Positions 26,405-37,324 of a DNA stretch of 64,000 bases are shown here, in pieces. The stretch spans positions 3,237,734-3,301,733 of the forward strand of contig CP011020.1 of the NCBI GenBank assembly GCA_001023535.1. The letters are read 5' to 3'. Each line of letters opens with the position of its first letter. Within the stretch, counting starts at the first letter, position 1. The DNA is from Pseudomonas chlororaphis. GTDB taxonomy: Bacteria > Pseudomonadota > Gammaproteobacteria > Pseudomonadales > Pseudomonadaceae. The translations under genes were made by a program, and so were the position numbers. The notes beneath the pieces are model-generated. The model saw nothing but the letters and a program-made list of their open reading frames with translations, did no database searches and was not told the DNA's origin.

Positions 26405-26764
26405 GCGCTGCGCCCCACGATTGATCGAGCACCAGCAAGAAAGCCATGGGCTTGCATGCAGGTTGCCCAAATAAATGGATCGGCAAAAAAGCGGCCATCG
26501 TGAGATGGCCGCTTTTTTGCATAACACCTAATACCAGAAACCTTCCTTAAGCACCCTCCCGATAAACGGATCACCGTTGGTCAATACTGCCATTTCTGAC
26601 AGTAGCCGCTTGAATCGTCAGCCCCTAGCATCGAACTGAAACTTGGAAAAGACGATGAAGTTAGGTCTGCTGCCTACGCGTTGCACACATGGGCACCCAG
26701 AACAGTATGTGAGTTTAGCTTTTCCAATCCTTCAGTTTATGTTTATGCCGAATGGAGAAGTGAA
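26405..26764. other. Spacer before the Ig/lectin-like gene (360 bases)
   Basis: It contains the terminator of the GNAT gene (26485-26518) and then about 245 bases of AT-richer DNA leading to the large repeat protein. No coding frame is convincing; an in-frame TTG at 26681 is discounted because the ATG at 26765 has GGAG 7 bases upstream. No attachment site or transposase remnant was recognised. Confidence 0.5.
26485..26518. terminator. Strong symmetric terminator
   Basis: AAAAAAGCGGCCATC, loop GTGA, GATGGCCGCTTTTTT: a 15-bp inverted repeat with A/T runs on both sides. It ends the roxA-GNAT transcript. Confidence 0.93.
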
Positions 26765-28963
26765 ATGACAGCTATGATTCTAAATCCCCTTTATGATGAG
26801 ATTGCAGTCGCCCGCAGACCCAAAGTGACAGGCACCAGCAGCCCAAACGCTGCCATCACGCTCTACGAGTCCAATGTCGGTAATAAGATATGGGGTAGCA
26901 CTTATGCAGATGCCAGTGGCAACTGGACCCTTGTACCCAGCGAAGACCTGCCGCTGGGGAGGTTTGGGCTAGTAGTCTCGGAAAATGGTGAATGGTCGAA
27001 TAATCGTTATGTCCAAGTACGGGATTGGGACTTTCTCATTAACACCCCCGAAGAGGATGCCCGAGTAATACGACGCCCCACGATATCCGGAATCTCCGAA
27101 CCCGATTCAAAAATAGATATTTATGAGTCTAATGTCGGAAACAAGATATGGGGTAGCGGCCATGCCGACAAATATGGATCTTGGAGCATTACACTTTCCG
27201 AAGATCTACCAGACGTCAGGTTTGGGCTGGTTGCCAATGATGGTAAACAATGGTCAAACAATCGATATATCACTGTAACGGCGGGTGTTCTCTCTCCGAC
27301 GCCGTCTTTTTCTCTGCTCATCTGGTACCCTCACGAGGATGATCAGGTACCACGACGCCCCACGGTAGCCGGATTCGCCGAACCCAATTCAAAGATAGAT
27401 ATATATGAGGCTAATGTCGGCAACAAGATATGGGGCAGTGGCAATACCGACCCATATGGATATTGGAGCATCGATCTTCCCGAGGATCTGCCAGAGACCA
27501 GGTTTGGTCTGATTGCCAGTGATGGCAAACAATGGTCGAACAATCGATATGTCAATGTATCGAACTTGGGCAATCCATCCCCAGGGCAAAACACCGCCCT
27601 GAACATCGACAGGCCCGGCGAGGACACTCAGGTATCGCGGCGTCCGATGGTATCCGGAACCGCTGCTCCAAATTCGAAAATTGACATCTACGAGTCATAT
27701 GTCGGAAACAAGATATGGGGCAGCGGTTATGCTGACCAGTATGGACGATGGTACATTATCCTCTCCGATGATCTGCCGCAGACCAGGTTCGGGCTGGTCG
27801 CCAACGATGGTAATGGTTGGTCAAACAATCGATATATTTATGTGGCCCCCTCCCCCCCAGACATTGACAAGATCGCCCACCAAGTGACTGGCTATTTAAA
27901 CGAGATTGTCCCGTTTGCGAATAAAATACTTGGACTTATACAAAGCGGCGCTTACACCCCTCCCTCCGGGGGCGGAAGTGCAATACCTATTACAGGAGAT
28001 GTTGTAGGTGTCGCCTTGAATGTATACAACGATATAAAAGAGTATGGCTTCATATGGAATAGAACACCTGACACCACACGCCACGACCGCACGGGGGTCA
28101 TACTCACAGTCGACGCAAATACGCGGACTCCGCAACGTGCCAGCGTATCCGTAAGCAGGGACTGGCTGGTGTCATTTGTATCTTCAAGTGTTGCTTTCCC
28201 GGTGCCGATCCCCCTGCCTGCCGACACATGGGAATACGGCCATAATCTTTACTGCAAAGCAGCTGGCGACACCAATTATCCTATAGCCAGCGGTGACAAT
28301 AACTTCCCTTTCAATGGGCCGGGAGCCTATGTTGGACAATTGCTCTATAAGTTTGGGGAGAACGGAAAGGCCTTGCCGATTTATAACGAACACTATGCAA
28401 GCACACTGAGCGAGCAAGGTGAACTTTTTCTGAGAATGAACATACCTGACGAGCGGCTTACCCGATGCTACGGCGCCATGCAGGTTTACGTCGGCACATT
28501 CAGACCCAGTGGAGAACTCGTATTCGTTACAGTAATCCCGGACAGCGGCTGGGTCAGGTGCGGCATCACCAGACATCAGAACTGGGACAAGATCGTTCAC
28601 TTGGGAAATTCCAGTGAACCGATATTCATGGCGCTCGATGCACCGGCCGTCTCACGAAAAAACAACTGGGGAGCCCCGGCGCTCACCACTACGGTTGCCT
28701 CGATTTCAGGAGATTGCGGCCCAGCAGGCGTATCGGAAAAACTTATTTCCATCGTCGGCGACACGTCTTATCCCTACAGCGGGCCAGGCGCCAGATATGG
28801 CCAGCTCATCTATAAATGGGGAGAAAACGGGACACCGCTGCCCGCTTGGCATTCGGAGGAGCGAGGTGAACAGAAGATCGGAGACATTTTCTTGAGAATG
28901 AACGACAGGGGAGACGGCATGCATGACAACCAGTCAAGCCTAATACGAGTCATTGTCAGCTGA
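26765..28963 (+). CDS. Tandem Ig-like repeat protein with two LecA-like C-terminal domains
   Basis: A 732-residue protein with no signal peptide. Residues 4-362 form four tandem repeats of 86-95 residues, each with RRPxVSG, IDIYExNVGNKIWGSG, DLPxxRFGL and WSNNRYV; they resemble bacterial Ig-like domains. A hydrophobic/Gly linker follows (about 363-490). Two related domains (about 490-580 and 640-732) share GQL(L/I)YK(F/W)GENGxxLP (from residues 524 and 679) and (L/I)FLRMN (ending at 559 and 713). They recall P. aeruginosa LecA (ALVMKIGNSGTIPV, then YND). Copy 2 keeps Asn713-Asp714 and Asp721-Asn722, comparable to the LecA calcium/galactose ligands; copy 1 does not. A lectin or adhesin role is inferred. 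The gene is visibly AT-richer than its neighbours. Confidence 0.7.
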   Translation: MTAMILNPLYDEIAVARRPKVTGTSSPNAAITLYESNVGNKIWGSTYADASGNWTLVPSEDLPLGRFGLVVSENGEWSNNRYVQVRDWDFLINTPEEDARVIRRPTISGISEPDSKIDIYESNVGNKIWGSGHADKYGSWSITLSEDLPDVRFGLVANDGKQWSNNRYITVTAGVLSPTPSFSLLIWYPHEDDQVPRRPTVAGFAEPNSKIDIYEANVGNKIWGSGNTDPYGYWSIDLPEDLPETRFGLIASDGKQWSNNRYVNVSNLGNPSPGQNTALNIDRPGEDTQVSRRPMVSGTAAPNSKIDIYESYVGNKIWGSGYADQYGRWYIILSDDLPQTRFGLVANDGNGWSNNRYIYVAPSPPDIDKIAHQVTGYLNEIVPFANKILGLIQSGAYTPPSGGGSAIPITGDVVGVALNVYNDIKEYGFIWNRTPDTTRHDRTGVILTVDANTRTPQRASVSVSRDWLVSFVSSSVAFPVPIPLPADTWEYGHNLYCKAAGDTNYPIASGDNNFPFNGPGAYVGQLLYKFGENGKALPIYNEHYASTLSEQGELFLRMNIPDERLTRCYGAMQVYVGTFRPSGELVFVTVIPDSGWVRCGITRHQNWDKIVHLGNSSEPIFMALDAPAVSRKNNWGAPALTTTVASISGDCGPAGVSEKLISIVGDTSYPYSGPGARYGQLIYKWGENGTPLPAWHSEERGEQKIGDIFLRMNDRGDGMHDNQSSLIRVIVS
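26774..27850 (+). repeat. Four tandem DNA/protein repeats inside the Ig/lectin-like gene
   Basis: The codons for (N/Y)-V-G-N-K-I-W-G recur at 26873, 27131, 27413 and 27698, giving periods of 258, 282 and 285 bases, all multiples of three. Repeats 2-4 are nearly identical for long stretches at DNA level, so copy number could change by recombination without a frameshift. Confidence 0.85.
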
Positions 28964-29044
28964 GGCGCGGCAGACTTTCTGAGACAATCTCATCAGATGG
29001 GCGGTTCGCCGCCTATCGCTCTACCAGACGCCTGTCCAAGAAAA

Positions 29045-29078
29045 CACCCCGCCATCCTCCAATGCCGGGGCGTTTTGC
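29045..29078 (+). terminator. Probable terminator after the Ig/lectin-like gene
   Basis: CACCCCG-C-CAT, loop CCTCCA, ATG-C-CGGGGCG, then TTTTG: a stem with one C-C mismatch. It separates the repeat protein from the secretin-like gene. Confidence 0.6.
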
Positions 29079-29153
29079 TGCCTATCATTCAACTTGCACC
29101 ACGCTGGGCCGACAAACTGGCAATATCAAGCCTTTGTCCCGCGGAGAAATGGA

Positions 29154-29915
29154 ATGTCCCTACGCACCCTCCTGACCACCCTGCTACTGGGGTGCAGCCT
29201 GTCTGTGATGGCCGACACGCAAATCGTCCCATTGAATTACCGAACCAGCGCCGACTTGCTGCCGGTGGCGCAGAATTTCATGGGCAAGGACGGCCAGGTC
29301 AGCGCCTATGGCAATCAACTGATCGTCAATGGCGAGCCCGGCAAGATCGAAGAACTGCGCCAGTTCCTGGCACAACTGGACACCGCCCCCAAGCGCCTGC
29401 TGATCACGGTCGACACCAACGAGAACAATCTGCAGGGTGACCAGGGCTATTCCATCAACGGCGCCGCCCCCAGCCAGACCCGCATCATCAACCGCAGCAC
29501 CGCGAGCCGCGACGGCGGCGTGCAGCAGGTGCAGGCCAGCGAAGGCCAGCCGGCCCTGATCCAGGTGGGCCAGAGCGTGCCGTTCACCAGCAGCCAGAGC
29601 GACAACTACGGTCGCGTGCAAAGCCAGACCGAATACCGCAACGTCACCCAGGGTTTCTACGTCACCGCCAGCGTCACCGGCGAAACCGTTCACCTGAGCA
29701 TCAGTACCAACCGTGACCGCATGAGCCAGGAACGTCCCGATGTAGTGAACGTGCAAAGTACCGACACAACCGTCAGCGGGCGCCTGGGCGAATGGATCAC
29801 CCTGGCCGGCGTGAATCGCCAGACCCAGGCCGATAAACAGGGGCTGACCCGCAGCTACTCGACCCAGGGCCGCGATGACATGATTTTGCGGGTCAAGGTC
29901 GACACCCTGAACTGA
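29154..29915 (+). CDS. Secretin N-domain-like periplasmic protein (NolW-like)
   Basis: A 253-residue protein with a signal peptide (MSLRTLLTTLLLGCSLSVMA, cleavage before DTQ). Residues 22-90 look like a secretin N0/N1 domain (IVPLNYRTSADLLPVAQNFM, then NQLIVNGEPGKIEELRQFLA and QLD). Residues 120-250 resemble a secretin core (VGQSVPFTSSQ, GFYVTASVTGETVHLSIS, LGEWITLAGV) but are too short for a full outer-membrane gate. No other secretion genes are near. Pseudomonads carry such orphans, of unknown role. The start at 29154 follows GCGGAGAAATGGA. The cysteine in LLLGCSL is not in a clear lipobox. Confidence 0.72.
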   Translation: MSLRTLLTTLLLGCSLSVMADTQIVPLNYRTSADLLPVAQNFMGKDGQVSAYGNQLIVNGEPGKIEELRQFLAQLDTAPKRLLITVDTNENNLQGDQGYSINGAAPSQTRIINRSTASRDGGVQQVQASEGQPALIQVGQSVPFTSSQSDNYGRVQSQTEYRNVTQGFYVTASVTGETVHLSISTNRDRMSQERPDVVNVQSTDTTVSGRLGEWITLAGVNRQTQADKQGLTRSYSTQGRDDMILRVKVDTLN

Positions 29916-30419
29916 AGCACCAAAAACTGACTGATGAGTCGTATTAGACCAAAGATGTAGTGCTCAAAAAAAAGCACTACAAAACGTTTGACGAGCCAAA
30001 AAACCGAAGGCATGATGGCCTCGCTCCCGCTAATCAGGGGCCCTGGCAAGGGCCTTCGGGTCGACGCTTGCAACCACCCTGCGAGCCGATTCGTGTCTGT
30101 ACCGCCCACAAGGTGTGTTTGACGAGGTTGCGACTGGAACGAAGTTGTCCCGAGGGACGGAAGCGTAACTAGGTAACCCGGCATCACTCTGAGTTCGTAT
30201 AAAGGCCCACGACGCCCGCATGCGCCCGCAGTTCGCCCCTACCTGCTCACTTTCCCCTCGAGCCCATCGTTCATCCCGTCGCCGCCCCGCCTGAACCGAC
30301 TTGTCCGCCCGGCCCCCTGGCCAGCGAGCAGCCTCCTTCGCCAATGACTGGCGCCGTAGGCACGCAGGACATTTGACCCAGACCGATTTTTTCTACACGA
30401 CGCGACGAGGTTTATCTCC
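29916..30419. other. Upstream region of aceA (504 bases)
   Basis: The spacer starts with a perfect hairpin (TGTAGTGCT at 29956-29964, AGCACTACA at 29973-29981, loop of C plus seven A). It continues through a GC-rich stretch to a structured block at 30127-30169, and ends with TTGACC and a T-run before the aceA ribosome-binding region. A 70-codon frame at 29960-30172 exists but has no recognisable protein character. The length is unusual for a gene with an expected simple promoter. Confidence 0.55.
30127..30169 (+). other. Candidate structured RNA element upstream of aceA
   Basis: An outer helix GTTGCG (30127-30132) with CGTAAC (30164-30169, one G-U pair) encloses an inner hairpin GTCC-CGAG-GGAC (30147-30158). 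Three GGA trinucleotides (30136, 30155, 30159) lie in or near loops, as in RsmA/RsmE targets. It could be a leader element of a long aceA transcript or part of a small RNA; no known family was recognised. Confidence 0.35.
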
Positions 30420-31745
<1,326 letters not shown>

Positions 31746-31802
31746 TCCGCCTGAACGGCCCTTGCGGACCGAGTAAAAACTAACCGCAAGGCCTATATCT
31801 GA

Positions 31803-31829
31803 CGCCCCGACTGGTTCGGGGCTTTTTTT
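31803..31829 (+). terminator. Intrinsic terminator of aceA
   Basis: Stem GCCCCGA / TTCGGGGC with loop CTGG, followed by seven T. Confidence 0.92.
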
Positions 31830-31858
31830 CGCCTACGCTTCAAGGGGCGAAGCGCCCT

Positions 31859-31946
31859 TGTGGGAGCGGGCTTGCTCGTGAAGGCGACGCGCCAGGCAAT
31901 GAATGCACAACTGACACACCGCTTTCGCGAGCAAGCCCGCTCCCAC
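31859..31946. repeat. REPIN, family A, copy 5
   Basis: Arm TGTGGGAGCGGGCTTGCTCG (31859) and mirror ending CTCCCAC at 31946, with a one-base difference (GTGAAGGCG against CGCTTTCGC) within the arms. It lies after the aceA terminator. Confidence 0.9.
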
Positions 31947-32369
31947 CAGAAACGGAAGAACCTTCAGAAAAATTGATCGAACGCAGTATCGGGCAGTCTG
32001 AAAAAGAGTAAAACGGCCGGCGCTGACAATTGCAGTCACTACCCTGTAAGAAAAGTACTCAGCTACTGCGCGGGCTTACTTGATGGAACGCCCGCACAAA
32101 CAATAACAATTATCATTTAGGCGAACATCTCTTTGTTACAACCAACGCGAAATATTATTGAAGAATCAACGGCCAATGCCCATCCCACCGGGGCCGCGGG
32201 GCCTTGGAGGTGCGCTATCTCCTTATTCCAATAAATAATTTCGCTATAGGAATTTTACTTGCCCGGTGTTTAGCCATAAAATCACCGCGATTGATTGCTG
32301 CGACATATCGTCACTGCGTTATTTCTTTTCAAGCTCAGAGGCCCTTGCCCTCTGTTAAGGATTTCCAGC
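31947..32369. other. Upstream region of the nuo operon (423 bases)
   Basis: AT-rich DNA before nuoA, long enough to hold several promoters and regulator sites. A Fur-box-like AATAACAATTATCATTTAG lies at 32102-32120. ATAAATAATTTCGCTATAGG near 32230 contains possible -10 elements. No coding frame or RNA gene was recognised. Confidence 0.55.
32102..32120 (+). promoter_or_regulatory. Fur-box-like sequence upstream of nuoA
   Basis: AATAACAATTATCATTTAG agrees at 11-12 of 19 positions with GATAATGATAATCATTATC by eye. It lies about 250 bases before nuoA; iron control of the Fe-S-rich complex would be logical but is unproven. Confidence 0.3.
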
Positions 32370-32783
32370 ATGCCCGAAGCGACAGGACTCATGGCCCACA
32401 ACTGGGGCTTTGCCATTTTCCTTCTGGGCGTCGTCGGCCTGTGTGCCTTCATGCTCGGCGTGTCGAGCCTGCTCGGGTCAAAAGCCTGGGGCCGCAGCAA
32501 AAACGAACCGTTCGAGTCCGGCATGCTACCTACCGGTGGCGCCCGCTTGCGGCTCTCAGCCAAATTCTATCTGGTCGCGATGCTCTTCGTGATCTTCGAT
32601 ATCGAAGCCCTCTTTCTCTTTGCATGGTCTGTGTCCGTCCGCGAAAGCGGCTGGACCGGATTCGTCGAAGCACTCGTTTTCATAGCAATTCTGTTGGCAG
32701 GTCTTGTCTACCTTTACCGGGTGGGGGCACTTGATTGGGCTCCGGAAGCTCGGCGCAAGCGGCAAGCGAAGCTGAAACAATGA
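32370..32783 (+). CDS. nuoA: NADH-quinone oxidoreductase subunit A
   Basis: A 137-residue membrane subunit at the junction of the Nuo arms, with three transmembrane helices (about 12-35, 65-87, 95-117). The conserved cytoplasmic loop [19 protein letters not shown] and the acidic helix [19 protein letters not shown] are intact. The start is the ATG at 32370 (GTTAAGGATTTCCAGC upstream). First gene of the rightward nuoA-N operon. Confidence 0.95.
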   Translation: MPEATGLMAHNWGFAIFLLGVVGLCAFMLGVSSLLGSKAWGRSKNEPFESGMLPTGGARLRLSAKFYLVAMLFVIFDIEALFLFAWSVSVRESGWTGFVEALVFIAILLAGLVYLYRVGALDWAPEARRKRQAKLKQ

Positions 32784-32793
32784 GGCTTTGGCA

Positions 32794-33468
32794 ATGCAAT
32801 ACAATCTCACCAGGATCGACCCCGATGCTCCTAACGAGCAGTATCCGATTGGCAAGCGGGAAACCGTCGCCGATCCGTTAGAAGATCAAGTCCACAAGAA
32901 CATCTTCATGGGCAAGCTCGAAGACGTGCTGAACAGCACGGTCAACTGGGGTCGCAAGAACTCCCTGTGGCCGTACAACTTCGGCCTTTCGTGCTGCTAC
33001 GTGGAAATGACCACCGCCTTCACGGCGCCCCACGACATCGCGCGCTTCGGCGCCGAAGTGATCCGGGCCTCGCCGCGCCAGGCGGACTTCATGGTTATCG
33101 CCGGAACCTGCTTCATCAAGATGGCGCCGATCATCCAGCGTCTCTATGAGCAGATGCTCGAACCCAAGTGGGTGATCTCCATGGGTTCGTGCGCCAACTC
33201 CGGTGGCATGTACGACATCTATTCCGTCGTTCAAGGGGTGGACAAGTTCCTGCCCGTGGACGTCTACGTGCCTGGCTGCCCGCCTCGCCCTGAAGCTTTC
33301 CTGCAAGGCTTGATGCTGTTGCAGGAGTCGATTGGCCAGGAGCGTCGCCCACTGTCCTGGGTCGTTGGTGATCAAGGCGTTTATCGCGCCGAGATGCCGT
33401 CGCAAAAGGAACAGCGTCGCGAACAGCGTATCGCAGTCACCAACCTGCGCAGCCCCGACGAAGTCTGA
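32794..33468 (+). CDS. nuoB: NADH-quinone oxidoreductase subunit B
   Basis: A 224-residue peripheral subunit that carries cluster N2, the last Fe-S centre before quinone. The four ligands are visible: Cys67-Cys68 in [11 protein letters not shown], then the cysteines of [22 protein letters not shown] and PGCPPRPEA (one of the middle Cys is not a ligand). The ATG at 32794 ([11 protein letters not shown]) is preferred over a TTG two codons upstream. It lies 10 bases after nuoA. Confidence 0.97.
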   Translation: MQYNLTRIDPDAPNEQYPIGKRETVADPLEDQVHKNIFMGKLEDVLNSTVNWGRKNSLWPYNFGLSCCYVEMTTAFTAPHDIARFGAEVIRASPRQADFMVIAGTCFIKMAPIIQRLYEQMLEPKWVISMGSCANSGGMYDIYSVVQGVDKFLPVDVYVPGCPPRPEAFLQGLMLLQESIGQERRPLSWVVGDQGVYRAEMPSQKEQRREQRIAVTNLRSPDEV

Positions 33469-33536
33469 TCCAGCTCTGTTCCTCACAGTAGAAACGAGAA
33501 CCTGGCTTCATTCTTTACGTTGACCGAAAGCGATAA

Positions 33537-35327
<1,791 letters not shown>

Positions 35328-35329
35328 GC

Positions 35330-35827
35330 ATGAACAGCACGCTTATCCAGACAGACCGTTTCGCCCTCAGCGAAACCGAGCGCTCGGCCATCGAGCACGA
35401 GCTGCATCACTACGAAGACCCGCGCGCGGCGTCGATCGAAGCCTTGAAGATCGTCCAGAAGGAACGTGGCTGGGTGCCTGACGGCGCGCTCTACGCCATC
35501 GGCGAGATCCTCGGCATCCCGGCCAGCGATGTCGAGGGCGTCGCCACCTTCTACAGCCAGATCTTCCGCCAGCCGGTGGGCCGCCACATCATTCGCGTCT
35601 GCGACAGCATGGTCTGCTACATCGGCGGCCACGAGTCCGTGGTCAGCGAGATCCAGGGCAAGCTGGGCATCGGCCTGGGCCAGACCACCGCCGACGGCCG
35701 CTTCACGCTGTTGCCGGTGTGCTGCCTGGGCAACTGCGACAAGGCACCGGCGCTGATGATCGACGACGACACGTTCGGTGACGTCAAGCCTGAAGGCGTC
35801 GCCAAACTGCTGGAGGGCTACGTATGA
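35330..35827 (+). CDS. nuoE: NADH-quinone oxidoreductase subunit E
   Basis: A 165-residue thioredoxin-fold subunit binding the [2Fe-2S] cluster N1a. The ligands are in [11 protein letters not shown] (two Cys five apart) and [13 protein letters not shown] (the second pair). N-terminal helical bundle with [20 protein letters not shown] and [10 protein letters not shown]. It overlaps nuoF by 4 bases (ATGA), so the NADH-input subunits are coupled. Confidence 0.97.
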   Translation: MNSTLIQTDRFALSETERSAIEHELHHYEDPRAASIEALKIVQKERGWVPDGALYAIGEILGIPASDVEGVATFYSQIFRQPVGRHIIRVCDSMVCYIGGHESVVSEIQGKLGIGLGQTTADGRFTLLPVCCLGNCDKAPALMIDDDTFGDVKPEGVAKLLEGYV

Positions 35828-37182
35828 CCCTGACTTCCTTCGGGCCCGCCAACCGCATCCAGCGTTCGGCCGAAACCCATCCCCTGACCTGGCGCCTGCG
35901 CGACGACGGCGAAGCCGTGTGGCTGGACGAGTACCAGGCCAAGAACGGCTATGCCGCCGCGCGCAAGGCGTTCGCCGACATGGCCGCGGACGACATTGTC
36001 CAGACCGTGAAGGACTCCGGCCTCAAGGGCCGCGGTGGTGCGGGCTTCCCCACGGGCGTGAAGTGGGGCCTGATGCCCAAGGACGAATCCATCAATATCC
36101 GCTACCTGCTGTGCAACGCGGACGAGATGGAACCCAACACCTGGAAAGACCGCATGCTGATGGAGCAACTGCCCCATCTGCTGATCGAAGGCATGCTGAT
36201 CAGTGCTCGCGCGCTGAAGACCTACCGCGGCTACATCTTCCTGCGTGGCGAATACACCACCGCCGCCAGGCACCTCAACCGTGCCGTGGAAGAAGCCAAG
36301 GCCGCGGGCCTGCTGGGCAAGAACATCCTGGGCAGCGGCTTCGATTTCGAGCTGTTCGTCCACACCGGTGCCGGGCGCTACATCTGCGGTGAAGAAACCG
36401 CGCTGATCAACTCCCTGGAAGGCCGCCGCGCCAACCCACGCTCCAAGCCGCCCTTCCCTGCCGCCGTGGGCGTGTGGGGCAAGCCGACCTGCGTGAACAA
36501 CGTCGAGACGCTGTGCAACGTGCCGGCAATCATTGCCGACGGCGTGGACTGGTACAAATCCCTGGCCCGCGACGGCAGCGAAGACATGGGCACCAAGCTC
36601 ATGGGCTTCTCCGGCCGAGTCAAGAACCCGGGCCTGTGGGAACTGCCATTCGGCGTCACCGCGCGCGAGCTGTTCGAGGACTACGCCGGCGGCATGCGCG
36701 ACGGCTACACGCTCAAGTGCTGGCAGCCAGGCGGCGCCGGTACCGGCTTCCTGTTGCCGGAACACCTGGACGCACAAATGTACGCCGGCGGCATCGCCAA
36801 GGTGGGCACCCGGATGGGTACCGGCCTGGCCATGGCGGTGGACAACAGCGTCAACATGGTGTCGCTGCTGCGCAACATGGAGCAGTTCTTTGCCCGTGAA
36901 TCCTGCGGCTTCTGCACCCCTTGCCGTGACGGCCTGCCGTGGAGCGTCAAGCTGCTGATGGCCATCGAGAACGGCCAAGGCCAGCCTGGCGACATCGAGA
37001 CCCTGCTGGGCCTGGTGGGTTTCCTCGGCCCAGGCAAGACCTTCTGTGCTCACGCACCGGGTGCCGTGGAGCCGTTGGGCAGCGCAATCAAATACTTCCG
37101 CCCTGAATTCGAGGCCGGCATCGCGCCAACCCGCGCCGGTGACCTCAATCAGGTGGTCACGCCGACCATGGTCGGCGCGTAA
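35824..37182 (+). CDS. nuoF: NADH-quinone oxidoreductase subunit F
   Basis: A 452-residue subunit that binds NADH, FMN and cluster N3. FMN/NADH motifs: [20 protein letters not shown] and [20 protein letters not shown]. The [4Fe-4S] ligands are in [11 protein letters not shown] plus the distal Cys of [14 protein letters not shown]. It is followed by a 142-base spacer before nuoG, the largest gap inside the operon, which contains a strong hairpin. Confidence 0.97.
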   Translation: MTLTSFGPANRIQRSAETHPLTWRLRDDGEAVWLDEYQAKNGYAAARKAFADMAADDIVQTVKDSGLKGRGGAGFPTGVKWGLMPKDESINIRYLLCNADEMEPNTWKDRMLMEQLPHLLIEGMLISARALKTYRGYIFLRGEYTTAARHLNRAVEEAKAAGLLGKNILGSGFDFELFVHTGAGRYICGEETALINSLEGRRANPRSKPPFPAAVGVWGKPTCVNNVETLCNVPAIIADGVDWYKSLARDGSEDMGTKLMGFSGRVKNPGLWELPFGVTARELFEDYAGGMRDGYTLKCWQPGGAGTGFLLPEHLDAQMYAGGIAKVGTRMGTGLAMAVDNSVNMVSLLRNMEQFFARESCGFCTPCRDGLPWSVKLLMAIENGQGQPGDIETLLGLVGFLGPGKTFCAHAPGAVEPLGSAIKYFRPEFEAGIAPTRAGDLNQVVTPTMVGA

Positions 37183-37194
37183 CGACGCTTTACC

Positions 37195-37220
37195 AGGCGA
37201 AGGGTCCGTGCCCTTCGCCT
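37195..37220 (+). promoter_or_regulatory. Intra-operon hairpin between nuoF and nuoG
   Basis: Perfect 10-bp stem AGGCGAAGGG / CCCTTCGCCT with loop TCCGTG, 13 bases after the nuoF stop, followed by TTCG rather than a long T-run. It may attenuate or act as an RNA-processing/stability element. Confidence 0.6.
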
Positions 37221-37324
37221 TTCGTCCGATGACGCCTTTTCACCGAGGCTGTTTGGATTCGGACGAACGACAAGATTCCATTAGCCACGCCCGCTGACAC
37301 CGGGCCAACGAAGAACTTTGAACC

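Noticed and set aside
29932..29960. CTGATGAGTC...GAC motif resembling a hammerhead ribozyme core
   Set aside because: The GAAA strand is CAAA, no NUH cleavage site follows the downstream hairpin, and no stem I pairs around it. An 8-base match is expected by chance in 64 kb.
29960..30172. 70-codon open frame upstream of aceA
   Set aside because: Basic, low-information composition, no ribosome-binding site and it overlaps the structured element; not enough to call a gene.
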